NCBI GenBank assembly: GCA_900554895.1
Contig: USIX01000021.1
Location: forward strand, 1-20,162
Direction: 5' to 3'
Length of the DNA stretch: 20,162 bases
Origin: an uncultured Megamonas sp.
GTDB lineage: Bacteria > Bacillota > Negativicutes > Selenomonadales > Selenomonadaceae
In this document: positions 1-8,424 of the stretch, piece after piece
How positions within the stretch are numbered: position 1 is the stretch's first letter
Layout: each line of letters begins with the position of its first letter
Program-made: the position numbers and the translations under genes
Notes under the pieces: generated by a model
The model's input: only the letters and a program-made list of their open reading frames with translations
Databases searched by the model: none
What the model was told of the DNA's origin: nothing

Positions 1-34
1 GATAGCTCTTTGCGATTTATCGCTTAGAGATATC
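1..34. other. Imperfect stem-loop at the left edge
   Basis: The first 34 bases fold on themselves: GATAGCTCT (1-9) pairs with AGAGATATC (26-34) with one mismatch, and GCGAT (12-16) pairs with ATCGC (19-23) with two T-T mismatches between the blocks. A T-run follows at 62-71, but about 27 bases downstream, too far for a normal terminator. Forward frame 1 stays open to a TAG at 25-27, so this could be the tail of an upstream gene. The window edge prevents a decision between terminator, leader fragment and gene end. Confidence 0.3.
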
Positions 35-121
35 TTATACCTTTAGGTGATTTTTAGTTCGTTTTTTTTTTGCTATCAAAAGAAAAATGAACAGTAGTAT
101 ATTTAAAGAGGTGATTTAATT

Positions 122-1501
122 TTGACAAAAGGTGGAATTATTTCGGCAGTGCATGAAAACTCACTTGCACAGGAACTGGAACTTGTGCCGGGAGATAAAA
201 TAATATCCGTCAACGGACAGGACCTAACGGATATTATCGATTTGAGCTTTGCACTGGCGGACGAAGAGATAGAAATGCTTGTTGAACACGCTGACGGCGA
301 GCAGGAAATAATCGGTTTTGAAAAAGATATTGATGAAGAATTAGGAGCTGAATTTGAGTCGGCGGTATTCGGCAAAATCCGCCAATGCGCCAACAACTGC
401 TATTTTTGTTTTGTCGACCAGGTAGCACCAGATATGCGTTCATCGTTATATATCAAAGATGATGATTACCGTCTTTCTTTTCTCTACGGCAATTTCATTA
501 CCATGACGAATTTAAGTACGCACGATTTAGAACGCATAAAAAGACTTCATTTATCTCCACTGTACGTTTCCGTGCATACGACAAATCCAGAGCTCCGAGC
601 TCAAATGCTACGTCAGAAAAGAGCCGGTCTTATAATGGAGCAGCTTTCCGCTTTAAATAATGCACAGATACAATACCATACGCAGATTGTGCTCTGTCCG
701 GGACTTAACGACAACGAAGAGCTGGACAAAACGATTGAAGATATTATCAAAATGCGTCCTTATGCTCAAAGCATGGGAATTGTACCGGTCGGCCTTACAA
801 AATACCGCGAAAACTGCTACCCGTTAAAAACTTTTGGTAACGAAGGAGCAAAAAAAGTAATTACACAGGTGCGAAAATGGCAGGAAAAAATGCGTCATGA
901 AACCGGCAGTGCTTTTGTTTATCTCAGCGACGAATTCTATATACTGGCAGGAGAGCCTCTGCCAAGCGCACAAGAGTATGACGGTTTTCCGCAGCTCGAC
1001 AACGGTATAGGTCTGGTACGTAATTTCATCGAGCAGTGGCACCAGACTGAAACAAAGACAGCAGGCTATGATGAACCGCTTACGCTCGATATTGTCTGTG
1101 GCAAATCGGTAGGAACAATCATCGAAAAGCTGGTTAAGGAATTGCCGGTTAAAAATTTAAATGCAAATGTTCTTTCATTGGAAAATGACTTTTTCGGTCA
1201 TGATGTAACGGTAACGGGCCTTTTAACCGGTCAGGATATCATAAAAAATCTGCAAAAATCGAGGCAAAACCATGTCCGTCATGGTATAATAATTCCTTCC
1301 AGTGCATTGCGCCAGGGAGAGGATATTTTTCTGGACGATTATTCGCTGGAGGATGTAAAAAAAGCATTTAACGGCGAAACGGTGAAAGTGGCTGACGACG
1401 GCAGTGATTTGAAAAAACTCCTTACAGATTGGTATAATATAGAATGCAGCCGCAGTAAGGCTATTTACACATGGCAGTCAAATGCAGGTTATACAAAATA
1501 A
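122..1501 (+). CDS. DUF512 family protein with PDZ-like N-terminus and radical-SAM cysteines
   Basis: Translation starts at a TTG (122) with a good Shine-Dalgarno AAAGAGGTGA at 105-113. The 459-residue protein begins with a PDZ-like segment (about 1-65, with the pattern LVPGDKIISVNGQ). It then carries the motif C89-x3-C93-x2-C96 (QCANNCYFCFVDQ), the typical [4Fe-4S] cysteine triad of radical-SAM enzymes. The rest matches the DUF512 family that usually follows this arrangement. The substrate is unknown. The family is widespread in Firmicutes, often directly upstream of der, as here, where only about 24 bases separate it from the Der start, which suggests co-transcription. Family assignment is firm; a specific reaction cannot be named from sequence alone. 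Confidence 0.88.
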   Translation: MTKGGIISAVHENSLAQELELVPGDKIISVNGQDLTDIIDLSFALADEEIEMLVEHADGEQEIIGFEKDIDEELGAEFESAVFGKIRQCANNCYFCFVDQVAPDMRSSLYIKDDDYRLSFLYGNFITMTNLSTHDLERIKRLHLSPLYVSVHTTNPELRAQMLRQKRAGLIMEQLSALNNAQIQYHTQIVLCPGLNDNEELDKTIEDIIKMRPYAQSMGIVPVGLTKYRENCYPLKTFGNEGAKKVITQVRKWQEKMRHETGSAFVYLSDEFYILAGEPLPSAQEYDGFPQLDNGIGLVRNFIEQWHQTETKTAGYDEPLTLDIVCGKSVGTIIEKLVKELPVKNLNANVLSLENDFFGHDVTVTGLLTGQDIIKNLQKSRQNHVRHGIIIPSSALRQGEDIFLDDYSLEDVKKAFNGETVKVADDGSDLKKLLTDWYNIECSRSKAIYTWQSNAGYTK

Positions 1502-1525
1502 ATTTAATTTTACGAGGTGAATAAA

Positions 1526-2857
1526 TTGGCTAAACCTATAGTTGCTATTGTGGGACGCCCAAATGTAGGCAAATCCACTTTTTTTAATCAGATTGGTAAA
1601 AAGCGCGTATCCATCGTGGAAGATTTTCCGGGTGTTACACGCGACCGTATTTATATGGATGCGGAATGGCTCAATCATCATTTTACAATGATTGACACAG
1701 GCGGTATTGAACTGGAAAATGACGGCGAAGGAAAGATACTTGCTTCCATGCGCCAGCAGGCACGGCTTGCTATTGAAGAGGCAGATGTAATCGTATTTAT
1801 GGTGGACGGCCGAACAGGTCTTACACATGATGATGAAGAAATAGGCCATATTCTGCGCAATACGCGAAAACCGGTCATTGTAGCCGTGAATAAAATTGAC
1901 AGCCCGAAACAACATATGGATGTATTTGAGTTCTACAACCTCGGTCTGGGTGACCCTATCGGTATTTCCGCAGCAAATGCACTTAATGTCGGAGATTTGC
2001 TTGATGAAATCGTAAAGAATTTCCCACAGGATTTAAACGATGATATAGAACACGATGAAATCCGCATTGCCGTAATCGGCCGTCCGAATGTAGGAAAATC
2101 CTCACTCGTCAATGCACTGCTCGGGCAGGAACGCGTTATTGTCAGTGATGTAGCAGGAACGACACGCGATGCTATCGATACACAGTTTGTCGACGGTGAT
2201 ACCCATTTCACTCTGATTGACACGGCAGGTATGCGCCGCAAAGCAAAAATCGATATGCCGGTGGAACGCTACAGCGTAATGCGTTCACTTCGCGCCGTAG
2301 ACAGAGCTGATGTTGTTCTAATGGTGCTCTCCGCCCCGGAAGGCGTAACCGAACAGGACAAAAAAATCGCAGGTTATGCGCATGAATCAGGCAAAGGCTG
2401 TATTATCGTCGTGAATAAATGGGATTTAATTGAAAAAGATGATAAAACTTCACTGCGTTTTACGGAAGATATCCGTGAAGAACTCGGCTTTTTACAGTAT
2501 GCACCGGTACTGTATGCTTCGGCACTTACTAAGCAGCGTGTACACCGTGTAGTGGATTTAGTCCGTTATGTAGCAGAACAGCAGGCTATGCGTATTCAGA
2601 CAAGTGTTCTGAACCAGCTTGTACTTGATGCCGTCTCCATAAATCCGCCGCCTTCTCATAAAGGCAGACAGCTTAAAATCTATTTTATGACACAGGCCGA
2701 TATCAAACCGCCGAAATTTCTCGTATTTGTCAATGACCCTGAACTCATGCACTTCTCCTATCTACGTTTTTTGGAGAACAAACTGCGTGAATCATTCGGA
2801 TTTGAAGGTACGCCGCTTAAATTAGTCGTACGCGGACGAAAAGAGGAAGATGAATAA
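1526..2857 (+). CDS. der: Ribosome biogenesis GTPase Der (EngA)
   Basis: Der is an essential tandem GTPase that acts in 50S subunit assembly in the cytoplasm. The 443-residue protein has two G domains. The first shows GRPNVGKS (10-17), DTGG (57-60) and NKID (122-125). The second shows GRPNVGKS (185-192), DTAG (232-235) and NKWD near 303. A KH-like domain follows, with a basic, acidic-ended tail (RGRKEEDE). A GTG at 1517 would add three residues but lies inside the Shine-Dalgarno ACGAGGTGA (1512-1520). The TTG at 1526 sits five bases after it and gives the usual family start MAKPIVAIVG, so I place the start there. The stop codon overlaps the plsY start by one base (TAATG), which implies translational coupling. 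Confidence 0.97.
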   Translation: MAKPIVAIVGRPNVGKSTFFNQIGKKRVSIVEDFPGVTRDRIYMDAEWLNHHFTMIDTGGIELENDGEGKILASMRQQARLAIEEADVIVFMVDGRTGLTHDDEEIGHILRNTRKPVIVAVNKIDSPKQHMDVFEFYNLGLGDPIGISAANALNVGDLLDEIVKNFPQDLNDDIEHDEIRIAVIGRPNVGKSSLVNALLGQERVIVSDVAGTTRDAIDTQFVDGDTHFTLIDTAGMRRKAKIDMPVERYSVMRSLRAVDRADVVLMVLSAPEGVTEQDKKIAGYAHESGKGCIIVVNKWDLIEKDDKTSLRFTEDIREELGFLQYAPVLYASALTKQRVHRVVDLVRYVAEQQAMRIQTSVLNQLVLDAVSINPPPSHKGRQLKIYFMTQADIKPPKFLVFVNDPELMHFSYLRFLENKLRESFGFEGTPLKLVVRGRKEEDE

Positions 2858-3453
2858 TGCTGTCGTACATTATAGTAATATTCTTAAGTTACGTAATCGG
2901 CTCAATTCCCAGCGGGCTTATTCTGGGTAAAACATTATGGCATGTCGACCTGCGCCAGCACGGCAGTAAAAACATCGGAGCAACGAATGCCTGGCGTACG
3001 CTGGGCAAACTGCCGGGCTTCATCGTTTTTGTCGCAGACCTTTTGAAAGGCATGCTCGGTGTATATCTGGGTATGATGCTCGTAGGCAGTTCAACCGCCA
3101 TGATAATCGGCGGCATCATGGCGATTGTCGGCCATTCACTGTCGCTGTTTTTGAAATTTAAAGGCGGCAAAGGCGTGGCAACAGGACTGGGCGTACTGAT
3201 TATGCTTATGCCTTCCGTATCGGCAATTGTCTTTTTGGTATGGCTTATTGTCGTACTTATTAGTAAATATGTATCGCTCGGTTCCATCATAGCAGCCGTT
3301 TTTGTACCTGTCTGCGCGTTTATCATGGGGCTGTCGTTTGACTTCGTAGTATTCGGCATTGTAGCGGCCGTATTCGTTATTTACCGCCATAAATCCAATA
3401 TAATACGCCTTATGAATGGTACAGAAAACAAGATAAAAGCCGGCAGCAGATAA
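2857..3453 (+). CDS. plsY: Glycerol-3-phosphate acyltransferase PlsY
   Basis: PlsY is an integral membrane enzyme that transfers an acyl group from acyl-phosphate to glycerol-3-phosphate, making lysophosphatidate, the first step of phospholipid synthesis in most bacteria. The 198-residue protein has the length and multi-pass pattern of the family. Its conserved loops are visible: SIPSGLILGK (about 17-26), GSKNIGATNAWRTLG (about 36-50) and FKGGKGVATGLGVL (about 100-113). The ATG overlaps the last base of the der stop, so the two are translationally coupled. The pairing of der with plsY is common in this group and probably reflects one housekeeping transcript. A new promoter lies after the stop, so the unit ends here. 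Confidence 0.96.
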   Translation: MLSYIIVIFLSYVIGSIPSGLILGKTLWHVDLRQHGSKNIGATNAWRTLGKLPGFIVFVADLLKGMLGVYLGMMLVGSSTAMIIGGIMAIVGHSLSLFLKFKGGKGVATGLGVLIMLMPSVSAIVFLVWLIVVLISKYVSLGSIIAAVFVPVCAFIMGLSFDFVVFGIVAAVFVIYRHKSNIIRLMNGTENKIKAGSR

Positions 3454-3478
3454 ATTTTGCTAAAATGTAAAATATCCT

Positions 3479-3507
3479 TTGCTATTCTATTTGTAAGATG
3501 ATATAAT
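3479..3507 (+). promoter_or_regulatory. Sigma-A-type promoter of the ACT-hom-thrB operon
   Basis: TTGCTA (3479-3484) and a perfect TATAAT (3502-3507) are separated by 17 bases. It lies in the 106-base gap between plsY and the ACT protein gene, on the right strand, giving a leader of about 45 bases. No attenuator hairpin or leader peptide is evident between it and the start codon. Confidence 0.65.
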
Positions 3508-3559
3508 GTCTACTATATAAAGAAAATTATCCATTGTACAAGTACGGAGGACGTTAGTA

Positions 3560-4006
3560 ATGACAAAAAAAGATTCAGGATATTATTTAGTAAAGGAAGA
3601 TATATTGCCGTCGGCAATTAAAAAAACTATAAAAGTGAAAGAAATGCTGCGCCGTTATGATAATATGACCATAAACGAAGCTGTTTCCAAAATGGGTCTG
3701 AGCCGCAGTGCTTATTATAAATACAAAGATTTCGTATTGCCTTTTTATGAAGCAAGCATCAACAAAATAGTTTCAGTATCCTTCATGCTGGACAATAAAC
3801 AGGGAGTACTTTCCAATGTACTCAATATGATTTCCGAAGATAAAGGAAATGTGTTAACTATAAATCAGGGTATTCCTCTGCAGGGCGTAGCCGTTGCCAC
3901 TGTTTCCATAGAAACAAAAAATATGGAAATCGACCTTGAGGCACTTTTGGACAAACTGCGCATGATTAACGGTGTACGACGTCTGGAAGTAATCGGTCAG
4001 GTCTAA
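3560..4006 (+). CDS. ACT domain-containing protein (UPF0735/PheB-like)
   Basis: A 148-residue protein of the UPF0735 family. The N-terminal part (about 20-62) contains a helix-turn-helix-like stretch, TINEAVSKMGLSRSAYYKY. The C-terminal half (about 70-146) is an ACT domain, beginning VSVSFMLDNKQGVLSNVLNM, a fold that normally binds amino acids. The ATG follows CGGAGG (3545-3550) by nine bases. It heads an operon with homoserine dehydrogenase and homoserine kinase, so sensing of threonine, or of another aspartate-family amino acid, is a reasonable inference. The family's exact role is not established, and some members are named PheB from association with phenylalanine synthesis. It may be a DNA-binding regulator or an allosteric partner. 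Confidence 0.88.
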   Translation: MTKKDSGYYLVKEDILPSAIKKTIKVKEMLRRYDNMTINEAVSKMGLSRSAYYKYKDFVLPFYEASINKIVSVSFMLDNKQGVLSNVLNMISEDKGNVLTINQGIPLQGVAVATVSIETKNMEIDLEALLDKLRMINGVRRLEVIGQV

Positions 4007-4034
4007 TATTTAAGTGTCAGAGGGGAATGATATT

Positions 4035-5330
4035 ATGGTAAAGAAGATAAAACTGGGTCTGCTCGGCGGCGGAACAGTCGGTACAGGCGTGGTGAAAGTT
4101 TTACAGGACAACTATCACGACATTAAGGAGAAAATCGGCTGCGATATAGAAGTAACTAAAGTTCTGGTGCGCAATCCGGATAAACATAAAGCCTTGGCTG
4201 AAAAAGTAATACTGACAACCAATCCGGACGATATCTTAAACGATAAGGAAATAGACATCGTAGTGGAACTTCTGGGCGGTATTCATCCTGCACGCGAATA
4301 CATGCTTCAGGCTATGAATAACGGCAAACATGTTGTTACCGCCAATAAAGACGTTGTAGCTCAATTCGGTAAGGATGTTTTCGAAGCTGCAGAGAAGAAC
4401 GATGTCGATTTCATGTTTGAGGCCAGTGTCGGCGGCGGTATCCCGATTATAACGCCGCTTAAACAGAGTTTAACTGCCAATAAAATAACGGATTTAATCG
4501 GTATTGTGAACGGCACGACAAACTACATGCTGACCAAAATGACGGAAAAAGGCATGGATTATGCTACAGCACTGCAAAGAGCACAGGCAAAAGGTTATGC
4601 CGAAGCCGACCCGACAGCAGACGTCGAAGGACTGGACGCTGCACGAAAAATCGCTATTTTATCTTCTATTGCCTTTAATACCCGTATCAATCTTGCCGAT
4701 GTGCAGGTGGAAGGCATCACGAAAATTACGCCGGAGGACATCAATTACGCTCAGGAACTCGGCTTTATCATCAAACTTCTGGCCGTAGCCAAAAATACAG
4801 AAGACGGAATTGACGTCAGAGTGCATCCGACATTTTTACCGAAAGCACATCCGCTTGCATCCGTCCGCAATGTGTTCAACGCCGTATTTATTCACGGCAA
4901 CGCCGTTGGCGACACGATGTTCTACGGCAGAGGCGCCGGCGAAAAACCGACCGCTTCAGCGGTACTTGCCGATATTATCGATGTTGCCCGCGATATGGGC
5001 AAAGACCGTTTTGGCAGAATTCGCTGCACCTGCTATGAAGAAAAGAAACTCTGTCCGCCGGACAAAGTCATGTCCGGATATTATATCCGTCTGCTCGTTG
5101 AGGACAAACCGGGGGTACTCGGTGCCATAGCGACAGCTTTCGGCGAAAGTGAAATCAGCCTGCATTCCGTAATTCAGAAACGCAAAGTAGGCGACCGTTC
5201 GGAAATTGTGGCCATTACGCATGATGTAAATGACAAACAGATAGATGACGTTAAAATACGTCTGAACAATCTGTCCGTAGTCAGCGAAATCAGCAATATG
5301 ATACGTGTAATAATGCCTCAGGAGGATTGA
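4035..5330 (+). CDS. hom: Homoserine dehydrogenase
   Basis: This enzyme reduces aspartate semialdehyde to homoserine with NAD(P)H, the branch point toward threonine and methionine. The 431-residue protein opens with the Rossmann motif GGGTVGTG (11-18). It has NGTTNYMLTKM in the middle and the family signature KGYAEADPTADVEGLDAARK, and ends with a C-terminal ACT domain (about 350-431) expected to bind threonine as feedback inhibitor. A GTG at 4014 extends the frame by seven residues but lies just before the Shine-Dalgarno AGAGGGG (4019-4025). The ATG at 4035 is nine bases after that site, so I use it. It is second in an operon after the ACT protein and only four bases before thrB. Confidence 0.97.
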   Translation: MVKKIKLGLLGGGTVGTGVVKVLQDNYHDIKEKIGCDIEVTKVLVRNPDKHKALAEKVILTTNPDDILNDKEIDIVVELLGGIHPAREYMLQAMNNGKHVVTANKDVVAQFGKDVFEAAEKNDVDFMFEASVGGGIPIITPLKQSLTANKITDLIGIVNGTTNYMLTKMTEKGMDYATALQRAQAKGYAEADPTADVEGLDAARKIAILSSIAFNTRINLADVQVEGITKITPEDINYAQELGFIIKLLAVAKNTEDGIDVRVHPTFLPKAHPLASVRNVFNAVFIHGNAVGDTMFYGRGAGEKPTASAVLADIIDVARDMGKDRFGRIRCTCYEEKKLCPPDKVMSGYYIRLLVEDKPGVLGAIATAFGESEISLHSVIQKRKVGDRSEIVAITHDVNDKQIDDVKIRLNNLSVVSEISNMIRVIMPQED

Positions 5331-5334
5331 TTTT

Positions 5335-6243
5335 GTGAACAGTAAATGTGTAAGAGTCAAAGTGCCGGGCACGACTGCCAACTGCGGACCCGGATTTGAT
5401 GTGATGGGCATTGCCTGTAGTATTTACAATGAACTGGAACTGACTTTATTAAAAGAAAATAATTTAATCATAGAAATATACGGCGACGGAGCTGAACACA
5501 TTCCCAAAGACAATAAAAACATGGTCTGGCGTTGTATAAAAAACTTGGTGGATAAAGCCGGAGCCGACTATAAGGGTGCATATATAAAAATGACAAATAA
5601 TGTTCCCCTCTCTCGCGGCCTTGGCAGCAGTGCAACGGCGATTGTGGCAGGGCTTGTGGCAGCAAATGCCTGCCTCGACAATAAATATTCCGTACAGGAA
5701 ATATTTGAGATGGCAACAACTATCGAAGGGCATCCCGACAATGTCGCTCCAGCTCTGTTTGGCGGCATTACAATCAGCGCATTTCTCGACGGCAAACTGA
5801 AATATATATCGTTTCTGCCTGATTTTCCCTTAAAAATGGTAGTGGCGATACCGGATTTCTATCTACCTACAAAAAAAGCGCGTGCCGTATTAAAACAACA
5901 GATACCACTGAAAGACGCCATTTTCAATATCGGTCATACAGCTATGATTATCGGTGCTCTCAGCCAGGGTAAAGTCGATGTATTGCAAGGTGCTTTTGAA
6001 GACCGGTTGCATCAACCGTACCGTGCCGACTTAATTCCGGGCATGAACGATGTTTTTAAAGCTGCCAATCAGAACGGAGCACTCGGTACTACCATAAGCG
6101 GAGCAGGACCGACGCTTATTGCCTATACAGTAGAAAACGGCGAAGCAATCGGCAAAGCTATGATAGAAGCCTTTGCACAGCATAAGATTAAAGCAAAATA
6201 CCTGGTTCTGGATATTGACAGCGAAGGAGCTAAAATAATTTAA
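5335..6243 (+). CDS. thrB: Homoserine kinase
   Basis: ThrB phosphorylates homoserine with ATP, giving the substrate of threonine synthase. The 302-residue protein belongs to the GHMP kinase family. It shows the N-terminal pattern VPGTTANCGPGFDVMG (9-24), the ATP-binding loop PLSRGLGSSATA (91-102) and the C-terminal glycine-rich motif TTISGAGPTLIAY. It starts at a GTG (5335) preceded by a strong CAGGAGG (5319-5325) inside the end of hom, four bases after the hom stop. Threonine synthase (thrC) is not in this operon and must lie elsewhere. A hairpin directly after the stop closes the unit. Confidence 0.96.
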   Translation: MNSKCVRVKVPGTTANCGPGFDVMGIACSIYNELELTLLKENNLIIEIYGDGAEHIPKDNKNMVWRCIKNLVDKAGADYKGAYIKMTNNVPLSRGLGSSATAIVAGLVAANACLDNKYSVQEIFEMATTIEGHPDNVAPALFGGITISAFLDGKLKYISFLPDFPLKMVVAIPDFYLPTKKARAVLKQQIPLKDAIFNIGHTAMIIGALSQGKVDVLQGAFEDRLHQPYRADLIPGMNDVFKAANQNGALGTTISGAGPTLIAYTVENGEAIGKAMIEAFAQHKIKAKYLVLDIDSEGAKII

Positions 6244-6244
6244 A
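6215..6244 (+). promoter_or_regulatory. Possible promoter for cca inside the thrB 3' end
   Basis: A perfect TTGACA (6215-6220) lies in the last codons of thrB, with TTTAAA (6239-6244) 18 bases later. Transcription from it would begin near 6251, inside the left arm of the following hairpin, and so would escape full formation of that terminator. The -10 box is weak, so this remains tentative. Confidence 0.3.
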
Positions 6245-6247
6245 AAT

Positions 6248-6282
6248 AAAAGATATCTCTTTAAAATAGAGATATCTTTTTT
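6248..6282 (+). terminator. Intrinsic terminator after thrB
   Basis: A 13-base-pair stem (6248-6260 with 6268-6280, core AGATATCTCT/AGAGATATCT), a 7-base loop and a run of six T directly after the last C give a terminator of the hom operon. The stem is A-T rich, so it may leak into cca, which starts 20 bases later. Confidence 0.7.
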
Positions 6283-6301
6283 ACTTTAAGGGGCAAACTA
6301 A

Positions 6302-7522
6302 ATGAATGAAACATATTTTGCACAAAAAATCGCTTTATTAGGGGGTAGGGTCTACATTGTCGGCGGCTGGGTTCGAGATATATTGCACGGCTGTCCGCCA
6401 AAAGATAAAGATTATGTAATCTGCCATTTAAAAGAGAATATATTTAAAGAAAATTTTCCCCAAGCAAAAAAAGTAGGAAAATCTTTTCCCGTTTATCTGC
6501 TGGAAATAGACGGAAAAAAATGTGAAGTGGCATTCGCCCGTAAGGAAAAAAAAGCCGGCCACGGTTATAAAGGTTTTGAAATATTCTGCGATAAAAACAT
6601 AACACTCGAAGAGGATTTATACCGCCGCGATACGACAATGAATGCTATTGCCTATGATGTACTTAATCAAAAAATCATTGACCCGTATAACGGCAGGGCT
6701 GATATCCAGCAAAATCGCATTAAAGCCGTATCGCATTATTTTGCCGACGACCCTGTACGCGCACTTCGGGCTGCAAGACAGGCAAGTGAATTTAATTTTA
6801 CGGTTACAAGTGATACGCTGAATTTAATGCACTCATGCAAAGACGAATTTGCCTATGAACCGCAGGAAAGAATTTTCGAAGAACTGAAAAAAGCTCTGGC
6901 AACGGATTATCCTTCCGTATTTTTCCGCGTACTGCAAAAAGCCGATTTGCTGAAAACGCTGTTTCCGGAAATTCATGCTCTTATCGGCAAAACGCAGCCG
7001 GAATATTTTCACCCGGAAGGCGATGCTTTTGAACACACGATGGAAATCGTTGATTTAGTAGCAGGCATGACAGACGATTTGGCTGTGCGTTTTGCCGGTC
7101 TTGTACATGATATCGGTAAAGGAGCGACTCCGCCGGAAATGCTGCCGCATCATTACGGTCATGAAAAAATCGGCTCAGATATTATGCTCGAATGGAACAA
7201 ACGCATGACCTTACCGAAAAGCTGGCTTCAAGGAGCATTATTCGTCATTAAGGAGCATATGCGTGCTGGAAGACTGACGAAAGTACCTAAAATCGTCGAT
7301 TTGCTGCTGGCGGTGGAGAAAAATCCTCTCGGCTTTGACGGTTTCAACTGCGTTATTCTGGCGGACAGCAAAGGACTGCCGTATTATCTGGCCGATTATA
7401 AATCATATCTAAAAAAACTGCACAGTGTTTCCGTACAGGAATGTCCGAAAAACATCAAAGGCAAAAAAATCGGCGAATGGATTAGACAGCAGCGCATAAA
7501 GATTTTTTCCGAAACTTACTGA
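6302..7522 (+). CDS. cca: CCA tRNA nucleotidyltransferase with HD domain (E. coli type)
   Basis: The enzyme adds or repairs the 3' CCA end of tRNAs. The 406-residue protein is close to the length of E. coli Cca (412). The head domain shows GGWVRD (21-26), the catalytic carboxylates D35 and D37 in KDKDYVI, RRDTTMNAIA (108-117) and DDPVRALRAAR (149-159). The C-terminal half has an HD phosphohydrolase module, with FHPEGDAFEHT (236-246) and LVHDIGKGATPPE, where H269 and D270 form the HD pair. The order and spacing mirror the bifunctional proteobacterial enzyme, which also has phosphatase/phosphodiesterase activity. The ATG follows AAGGGG (6288-6293) by eight bases. The shared HPE...HT and GKG-TPPE motifs argue against a generic poly(A) polymerase. 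Confidence 0.88.
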   Translation: MNETYFAQKIALLGGRVYIVGGWVRDILHGCPPKDKDYVICHLKENIFKENFPQAKKVGKSFPVYLLEIDGKKCEVAFARKEKKAGHGYKGFEIFCDKNITLEEDLYRRDTTMNAIAYDVLNQKIIDPYNGRADIQQNRIKAVSHYFADDPVRALRAARQASEFNFTVTSDTLNLMHSCKDEFAYEPQERIFEELKKALATDYPSVFFRVLQKADLLKTLFPEIHALIGKTQPEYFHPEGDAFEHTMEIVDLVAGMTDDLAVRFAGLVHDIGKGATPPEMLPHHYGHEKIGSDIMLEWNKRMTLPKSWLQGALFVIKEHMRAGRLTKVPKIVDLLLAVEKNPLGFDGFNCVILADSKGLPYYLADYKSYLKKLHSVSVQECPKNIKGKKIGEWIRQQRIKIFSETY

Positions 7523-7543
7523 AAAAATATCCGATATATTTTC

Positions 7544-8424
7544 CTATATGTATACAAAATGTGCGGCACATATCATTAAAAATGTTCCCAGAATTATAAA
7601 GAAAAGTCCCAATCCCGCTTTAAGCGATAATTTTTCCTTAAATACGATATAAGAAAATAAAATTGTTATTAAAATACTTAATTTGTCAATCGGTACAACA
7701 ATACTGGCGGGACCGATTTGCAATGCCTTGAAATAACAAATCCATGAAATACCGGTGGCAATACCGGATAAACAGATAAACACAAATTCTTTAAAAGGAA
7801 TTTGCTGAACTTTTTCCAGTTTCTTTGTAGTAAACACGATACCCCACGCCATAATCATAACGATTGTCGTACGTATTGCCGTACCGAGATTGGCTTCAAT
7901 ATCTGTAATGCCGATTTTAGCCAAAATTGAGGTTAGTGCTGCAAATACAGCGGAAAGAACAGCATAAATCAGCCATATTTTATTTTGCACCGCTTTTTTA
8001 GCCGTAGCTGTTTTTTGAACCATCATTATTGTACCAACAGCTATTAAAATGACGGCTCCGGCCGTTAAATACGAAAAATACTCATCAAATACAATTACTG
8101 CAAACAATATGCTTAAAACGGTACTTGATTTATCTATAGGAACTACCTTATTTATATCACCCAGTTGCAATGCTTTGAAATAGCAAATCCATGAAATACC
8201 CGTAGCACAACCGGAAAAAATCAGAAAAATCCATGCTCTTATAGACAGGGCATGGATTGTATTTTGTGAATTTGCCAAGAAAACCATAATCCACGAAAAT
8301 ATTAAAATAATAACCGTTCTGATGGCAGTCGCAACCGTTGCATCCGTCTTTTTATGCCGCATTTTGCCAAAATGGCCGTCAGTCCAGAAAAAACCGCAGA
8401 AATTGCCGCCAATAAAACCCACAT
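7544..8424 (-). CDS. EamA/DMT-family transporter with apparent N-terminal frameshift
   Basis: A ten-helix drug/metabolite-type membrane transporter made of two similar halves. GCATGISWICYFKALQLG in the first half matches GIATGISWICYFKALQIG in the second, and VPIDK and ATAIRT/GTAIRT also recur. The substrate is unknown. The best start is an ATG at 8424, nine bases after AAAGAGG (8434-8440). It begins MWVLLAAISAVFSGLTAILAK, which matches the start of the second half (AVLSAVFAALTSILAK). That frame runs into a stop near 8300 unless one base is added at the A5 run (T5 on the plus strand, 8349-8353), after which the remaining protein is intact. The alternative GTG at 8422 stays in frame but gives an unlikely, non-hydrophobic first segment. 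This is either a sequence error, a genuine mutation or a slippage site. It is convergent with cca. Confidence 0.85.

Noticed and set aside
1517..1525. GTG start for der three residues upstream
   Set aside because: The GTG is part of the Shine-Dalgarno sequence; the TTG at 1526 gives the normal family N-terminus.
2889..3390. Long minus-strand reading frames opposite plsY
   Set aside because: They lack ribosome-binding sites, have biased non-protein-like composition and fully overlap a well-supported gene.
4014..4034. GTG start for hom seven residues upstream
   Set aside because: It lies before the AGAGGGG ribosome-binding site and lacks one of its own.
4561..5411. Alternative-frame and antisense reading frames within hom
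   Set aside because: They are shadows of the hom frame, with no plausible start signals or recognisable domains.
7522..7541. AAAATAT/ATATTTT hairpin between cca and the transporter as a two-way terminator
   Set aside because: The stem is short and purely A-T with a poor T-tract, so it is too weak to annotate.
8420..8422. GTG as the true transporter start
   Set aside because: It yields a non-hydrophobic, cysteine/tryptophan-rich N-terminus where a membrane helix is expected, and the ATG two bases upstream has better spacing and matches the second half of the protein.
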